Source: Iodobacter sp025352645 (GTDB lineage: Bacteria; Pseudomonadota; Gammaproteobacteria; Burkholderiales; Chitinibacteraceae). Taken from it: a stretch of DNA of 64,000 bases. Within the stretch, counting starts at the first letter, position 1; the number at the start of each line of letters is the position of its first letter. The notes under the pieces were generated by a model. That model searched no databases, had not been told where the DNA came from, and worked only from the letters and a program-made list of their open reading frames with translations. Both the position numbers and the translations under genes were made by a program. Below are positions 59,960-64,000 of this stretch, piece by piece. Where the stretch lies: the NCBI RefSeq assembly GCF_033446605.1, contig NZ_JAWQUO010000011.1, positions 78,789 to 142,788 of the forward strand, given 5' to 3'.

Positions 59960-62302
59960 CTAGTTGCAAGCACAACCACCATGAAGATGTGACTTAGTGG
60001 TAAGTACAGCAAACTCCGGCAAACGACCATGCTCACTTAAGTGCTGGCGTGCTTGGCGAGTAGCCTCCAGCATATTGGCAAGAGCAGCTTCGGTTTCTGG
60101 CCAGTTACGCGTTTTTAAGCCGCAATCTGGATTGACCCACAGTTGCTCAACGGGCACCACCTCAGCGGCCTTGGCAATCAGACGCAGCATATCTTCTACC
60201 GGCGGAATACGTGGGCTGTGAATATCATATACACCAGGGCCTACTTCATTTGGATATTTGAAGGTACCAAAACCTGTCAGCAATTCCATATCTGAACGGC
60301 TGGTTTCAATGGTAATCACGTCAGCATCCATAGCGGCAATCGCTGGCAGAATATCGTTAAATTCCGAATAGCACATATGGGTGTGAATTTGCGTTTGATT
60401 AGCAACCCCAGATGCCGAGATACGGAAAGCGGCGGCGGCCCAATCCAGATAAGCGGCCCAGTCACTCTTTTTCAGCGGCAGGCCTTCACGGAAAGCGGGC
60501 TCATCAATCTGGATAATGCCAATACCGGCGGTTTCCAGATCCACCACTTCATCACGAATCGCCAGCGCAATTTGCTGTGTGGTGACCGAACGCGGCTGAT
60601 CATCACGCACAAACGACCATTGCAAAATAGTCACCGGCCCTGTCAGCATGCCTTTCATTGGCTTTTGCGTAAGGCTTTGCGCGTATTGCGTCCACTCTAC
60701 CGTCATCGGCGTTGGGCGGCTCACATCACCAAACAATACCGGCGGTTTTACGCAGCGGCTGCCGTAGCTCTGTACCCAGCCAAACTGGGTAAAGGCAAAG
60801 CCAGATAATTGCTCGCCAAAGTATTCCACCATATCGTTACGCTCGGCTTCGCCGTGTACCAGTACGTCAATACCCAACGCTTCTTGCTTATCCACCGCAA
60901 GGCGAATCTCTGCCTGCATCTGGCTAATATAATCAGCCTCTGCTAACGTTCCTTTCTTAAACGCGGCGCGCGCAGCACGAATTTCCTTGGTTTGTGGGAA
61001 AGAACCAATGGTGGTGGTTGGCAATGGTGGCAGATTAAAGCGCGCTCTTTGCTCAGCCTGACGCGTGGCAAAGATAGCATGACGACGGGCATCTGCATCG
61101 CTCAGTGCGGCAATGCGGGCGCTAACAGCGGGGTTATGAATTCTAGGTGAAGCCTTGCGAGAAGCCACTTTAGCCGCGTTTGTCGCCAGCTCAGCACTGA
61201 CATCTGCGCCACTCAGTGCGCGTTTTAATACACTGATTTCCTGTAGTTTTTGCTTAGCAAACGCTAGCCAGCCTTTCAGCTCATCATCTAGCTTGGTTTC
61301 CTGCGCCAAATCAACCGGCACATGTAATAGCGAGCACGATGCGGACAACCAAATATTGCTACCCCGATGCGCTTGTAAGCGCGCCAAAATAGCGGATAAA
61401 TCGCTAACCCAGATATTACGGCCATCCACCACGCCCAGCGATAAGACCTTGCTACTTGGCCAGTTAGCAGCGAACACATCCAGCTGTTGCGGTGCACGCA
61501 CTAAATCGAGATGCACACCGGCTACCGGCAGATCACGCAATAAAGCGACATGAGCCGAGACCGATTCAAAATACGTAGCCAGTAAGATTTTTGGCCCAGT
61601 ATGAGCAAGGCTGAGGTACGCTGGCTCAAATGCCGCTAGCCATTCGCTTTCTAAATCTAAACCTAAGATAGGCTCGTCTAATTGCAGCCATTCCACGCCC
61701 AGCTTGGCTAGGCGCTCTAATATACGATTGTAAGCTTTCAGCACTTTAGGCAGTAGGCTGAGCTTATCAAAAGCAGCTTGCTCTTTTGACTCTGACTTAG
61801 CTTTGGCTAGATAAAGAAAAGTCAACGGGCCTGGCAGTACTGGCTTTACCGTGTGCCCCAGCGATCTAGCTTCTTCAATTTCATAGAAGAACCAATCTAC
61901 GCCACCGGAAAAATCGCTGTTTTCATCCAACTCAGGCACTAGATAGTGGTAGTTGGTATCAAACCACTTAGTCATTTCTTGAGCAGGCTGGGCCACATTG
62001 CCACGCGCCAGCTCAAAATATTGTTTTAAGCTCAGGTTTTTAGCATCAAAGCCAAAACGGACAGGCAGCACCCCCAGCAGCGCAGAAGCATTCAGCATCT
62101 GGTCGTACCAAGCAAAATCACCCACGGCAACAAAATCTAAGCCCGCTTCTTTTTGCCATTGCCAGTGCTGGCGGCGCAGGCAGCTACCCGTTTGCGCCAG
62201 CGCGCTTTCATCGATCTCCCCCTTCCAGAACTGCTCAACAGCGAACTTCAGTTCACGCTGAGCGCCAATACGCGGGAAGCCAGTAATATGAGCAGTAGTC
62301 AT
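59960..62302 (-). CDS. metE: Cobalamin-independent methionine synthase
   Basis: The 780-residue cytoplasmic enzyme transfers the methyl group of 5-methyltetrahydrofolate (triglutamate) to homocysteine. The N-terminal TTAHITGFPRIGAQRELKFAVEQFWKG and the C-terminal catalytic half (TTIGSFPQTKEIRAARAAFKKG) are typical. Zinc ligands are visible: HMC in IHTHMCYSEFND, the Glu in ITIETSRS, and Cys in WVNPDCGLKTR. Full length compared with 753 in Escherichia coli; the extra C-terminus ends HLHGGCACN. It is divergent from metR. GGAG precedes the start. No cobalamin riboswitch is recognisable upstream. Confidence 0.96.
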   Translation of the reverse strand: MTTAHITGFPRIGAQRELKFAVEQFWKGEIDESALAQTGSCLRRQHWQWQKEAGLDFVAVGDFAWYDQMLNASALLGVLPVRFGFDAKNLSLKQYFELARGNVAQPAQEMTKWFDTNYHYLVPELDENSDFSGGVDWFFYEIEEARSLGHTVKPVLPGPLTFLYLAKAKSESKEQAAFDKLSLLPKVLKAYNRILERLAKLGVEWLQLDEPILGLDLESEWLAAFEPAYLSLAHTGPKILLATYFESVSAHVALLRDLPVAGVHLDLVRAPQQLDVFAANWPSSKVLSLGVVDGRNIWVSDLSAILARLQAHRGSNIWLSASCSLLHVPVDLAQETKLDDELKGWLAFAKQKLQEISVLKRALSGADVSAELATNAAKVASRKASPRIHNPAVSARIAALSDADARRHAIFATRQAEQRARFNLPPLPTTTIGSFPQTKEIRAARAAFKKGTLAEADYISQMQAEIRLAVDKQEALGIDVLVHGEAERNDMVEYFGEQLSGFAFTQFGWVQSYGSRCVKPPVLFGDVSRPTPMTVEWTQYAQSLTQKPMKGMLTGPVTILQWSFVRDDQPRSVTTQQIALAIRDEVVDLETAGIGIIQIDEPAFREGLPLKKSDWAAYLDWAAAAFRISASGVANQTQIHTHMCYSEFNDILPAIAAMDADVITIETSRSDMELLTGFGTFKYPNEVGPGVYDIHSPRIPPVEDMLRLIAKAAEVVPVEQLWVNPDCGLKTRNWPETEAALANMLEATRQARQHLSEHGRLPEFAVLTTKSHLHGGCACN

Positions 62303-62661
62303 AGAAAACTCCGAATGTTATGAAAATAATTTTTCATGAAGATGATTTGTATCATGCATGCTAGATTGGTATGATTCAAATTCATTATTTTCATAGCAAT
62401 GATGAATTTTACTCAACAAAATAAAACCTTATACTTTAATAAGTAAGGAAGCTAAACCTTGAAGCACTGAGAACAGCAAAAACAGCGAAAATCCCTTAAA
62501 AAAACCTAAAAAATAAGCCCTTAGCTTGTAAAACACTCAAAAACTAAAGCCAAGCCACTTAAAGGGATAAAATTTTCTCTATAAAGCGCCGTACCTTCTT
62601 GGATCGAAGTGGTTCAAGATTTGTGTTTTGACTCATAGATAACGCCACTAAAAGATTAGCC
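62303..62661. promoter_or_regulatory. Divergent metE-metR intergenic region
   Basis: The 359-base gap should hold both promoters and MetR sites. No exact TGAA-N5-TTCA box is present, but TGAA...TTCA with an 8-base spacer lies at 62321-62336, an overlapping ttcatgaa palindrome at 62333-62340, and further TTCA/TGAA half-sites at about 62376-62408. These are candidate MetR sites only. Confidence 0.45.
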
Positions 62662-63594
62662 ATGCAATCAATACTCGAACTTCGCCACCTTAAAACCCTA
62701 CTCGCCATTCGTGAGTCTGGTAGCCTGACCCGTGCTGCAGAACGCTTGCATCTGACGCAATCTGCGCTTTCGCATCAAATCAGGTTATTAGAAGAGCATT
62801 ACGCGCTGCCGCTGCTGATCCGTAAATCAAGCACTAAATCTGCCACACTCCGGCTCACTCCGGCAGGAGAAAAACTGGCCCTATTGGCTGCAGAAGTATT
62901 GCCACGCATAGAGCAGACCGAACGCGATATCGCCAAGCTCAGAGAAGGCGAGGCAGGCCAGCTGCGCATTGCCGTGGAATGCCACACCTGTTTTGACTGG
63001 CTGATGCCTGCGATGGATAACTTTCGTGGCCACTGGCCTGAGGTAGAGCTGGACATCGTGTCTGGCTTTCATGCCGACCCAGTGCAGCTTTTATTTGAAG
63101 AACGAGCGGATTTAGCGATTGTTTCCGAAGCTGCAGACGAAGCGGGAATCAGCTATCAGCCGCTATTTAGCTATGAAATGATCGCCCTGATCGCCAAAGA
63201 TCACCCACTGGCAGCCAAAGCCTATTTAAGCGCCGAAGACTTTGCCGATGAAACGCTGATTAGCTATCCCGTTCCTGATGAAATGCTTGATTTATTAAGA
63301 AAGGTGCTTAAACCTGCGGGCATTAACCCCAAGCGCCGAACCACCGAACTGACCGCAGCTATTTTGCAGCTGGTGGCTAGCCGCCGTGGCATCGCTGCCC
63401 TACCTAGCTGGAGTGTGCAGCATTATTTGGAGCGTGGTTACGTGGTTGCTCGGCCCATTACCGCTCAAGGTCTCACCTCGGATCTTTACGCCGCCATCAG
63501 CCACGCCCAAGCTGATACGGCTTTTGTACGTGACTTTGTGAGTACCATGCGCGAAGTCAGCCATATCAGCCTACCCGGTGTGACGCTGTTATAA
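62662..63594 (+). CDS. metR: LysR-family regulator MetR
   Basis: The 310-residue protein has a LysR helix-turn-helix at the N-terminus (ELRHLKTLLAIRESGSLTRAAERLHLTQSALSHQIRLLEEHY), which is characteristic of MetR. Its effector domain would bind homocysteine. Divergent placement from metE is the classic arrangement. It activates metE in this family. Confidence 0.93.
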   Translation: MQSILELRHLKTLLAIRESGSLTRAAERLHLTQSALSHQIRLLEEHYALPLLIRKSSTKSATLRLTPAGEKLALLAAEVLPRIEQTERDIAKLREGEAGQLRIAVECHTCFDWLMPAMDNFRGHWPEVELDIVSGFHADPVQLLFEERADLAIVSEAADEAGISYQPLFSYEMIALIAKDHPLAAKAYLSAEDFADETLISYPVPDEMLDLLRKVLKPAGINPKRRTTELTAAILQLVASRRGIAALPSWSVQHYLERGYVVARPITAQGLTSDLYAAISHAQADTAFVRDFVSTMREVSHISLPGVTLL

Positions 63595-63600
63595 ACACCC

Positions 63601-63626
63601 TAGGGGCACGGCATGCCGTACCTCTA
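63601..63626. repeat. TAGGGGCACGGCATGCCG palindrome
   Basis: taggggcacggcatgccgta followed by cctcta is a near-perfect palindrome and matches 42352-42373. It lies right after the metR stop. Confidence 0.55.
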
Positions 63627-63671
63627 CAAAAAACATGGGATAATCGCGGCCTATCTTACTGTTTGTAGCCC

Positions 63672-63899
63672 ATGCATACTCTTTCTCAATTACGCTCTGG
63701 CCAGCTGGCGGGGGTTTCTCGACTTGATTTGTCTTGCGGGCTCACTGAATTTCCTCAAGAAATTTATCAACTGGCTGATTCTCTAGAAATCCTAAATTTA
63801 TCAGGTAATGCGCTCTCATCCCTGCCGGATGACTTGCCGCGGCTACACCAGTTAAAAGTGATTTTTTGCTCAGACATGTTCACGCCGATTGAAATTTGA
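63672..63899 (+). pseudogene. Leucine-rich-repeat protein gene, truncated by an insertion element
   Basis: The frame encodes LRR units (LRSGQLAGVSRLDLSCGLTEF, LADSLEILNLSGNALSSLPDDL, LHQLKVIFCSD) and then changes character at about base 63877. The remaining residues MFTPIEI come from the inserted sequence. LRR proteins of this type in proteobacteria often continue into a protein kinase domain, which would be beyond the insertion. The gene is therefore probably broken. The start ATG at 63672 follows the metR 3' palindrome by 45 bases. Confidence 0.75.
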
Positions 63900-64000
63900 C
63901 CCACCCTGCCGATCGAATTTTGACCCAGGGCCGAGCGTTGCTTTTTATCGGAGCAACTGTGGATAAGTCTAGCAAATAGCGGGCCACTCACCCGCTATTT
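63877..64000 (+). mobile_element. Left end of an IS21-like insertion sequence (partial)
   Basis: From tgttcacgccg onward there are two tandem copies of a TTGAAATTTGACCC-like motif (gattgaaatttgacccaccc at 63888, gatcgaattttgacccaggg at 63912). This is the terminal repeat pattern of IS21-family elements, whose ends begin TG. No transposase is yet in view at the window edge. Confidence 0.7.

Noticed and set aside
62303..62661. Cobalamin riboswitch upstream of metE
   Set aside because: No B12-box-like sequence or long structured leader is visible; regulation by the divergent MetR is sufficient.

Overview
The window looks like a chromosomal segment of a Gram-negative betaproteobacterium, most likely order Neisseriales (Chromobacteriaceae/Chitinibacteraceae type, for example Iodobacter-like). 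The grounds are a membrane-anchored di-haem cytochrome c5 of the Neisseria kind, a MutL carrying the endonuclease motif, type II secretion genes, Tat-exported phospholipases C, and palindromic intergenic repeats built on ATTCCC...GGGAAT, which resemble the neisserial dRS3 repeat. Base composition is moderate, with AT-rich intergenic stretches. The genus assignment is inference from remembered protein families; no database was searched.

Layout. 1-4.2 kb: partial argJ, astE and an exported DUF885 protein. 4.6-8.6 kb: hrpA. 8.7-11.3 kb: an unrecognised lipoprotein and a calcium-loop protein. 11.8-16.3 kb: a tight three-gene unit (lipoprotein phosphoesterase with a LamG-like domain, a tiny lipoprotein, a Tat phospholipase C). 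16.3-18.9 kb: LysR, a tautomerase-GST pair and a SYLF protein. 19.2-22.4 kb: a MITE-like element, mutL and a membrane protein. 22.5-23.9 kb: a divergent rcnA/rcnR nickel-cobalt efflux pair with its operator. 24.6-29.3 kb: tRNA-Arg, cytochrome c5, a Gdx-type SMR exporter, pepD and a RarD-like permease. 29.3-37 kb: an inverted-repeat element, an exported small protein, a dppA-like binding protein, a DUF455 protein, NDH-2, and divergent selD/mnmH for 2-selenouridine tRNA modification. 37-44.5 kb: a chemoreceptor, an SDR, an AmpC-type beta-lactamase, a decarboxylase-like gene broken by a stop codon, a MerR regulator, ArnD, an SRPBCC protein, a PilZ protein and a second MITE. 44.5-49.1 kb: gspC-gspD-gspE on the minus strand. 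49.2-50.4 kb: an amplified tRNA-Val/tRNA-Asp array. 50.6-59.9 kb: a PAS protein, a second phospholipase C, an ABC exporter, a solute-binding protein, a UPF0158 protein, LysR, DUF2798, an AhpD-like protein and a GAF protein. 60-63.6 kb: divergent metE/metR. At the right edge a leucine-rich-repeat gene is cut by what appears to be the end of an IS21-like insertion sequence.

How genes may work together. The two phospholipases C carry Tat signals, and the window also encodes the GspC/D/E parts of a type II secretion system. A Tat-then-T2SS route for these lipases is plausible, as known for Pseudomonas PlcH/PlcN. RcnR and RcnA, MetR and MetE, and SelD and MnmH are each classic regulator-target or pathway pairs.

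Most unusual features: (i) the tRNA array, in which tRNA-Val 5' halves are fused to a repeated leader, apparently by crossover in the D-arm; (ii) at least four families of short palindromic or inverted-repeat mobile sequences, one bounded by a 9-bp direct repeat and another lying inside the mutL reading frame; (iii) a single in-frame stop that removes a fused C-terminal domain. I did not find a convincing entirely new multi-gene system (no CRISPR array, defence island or phage).
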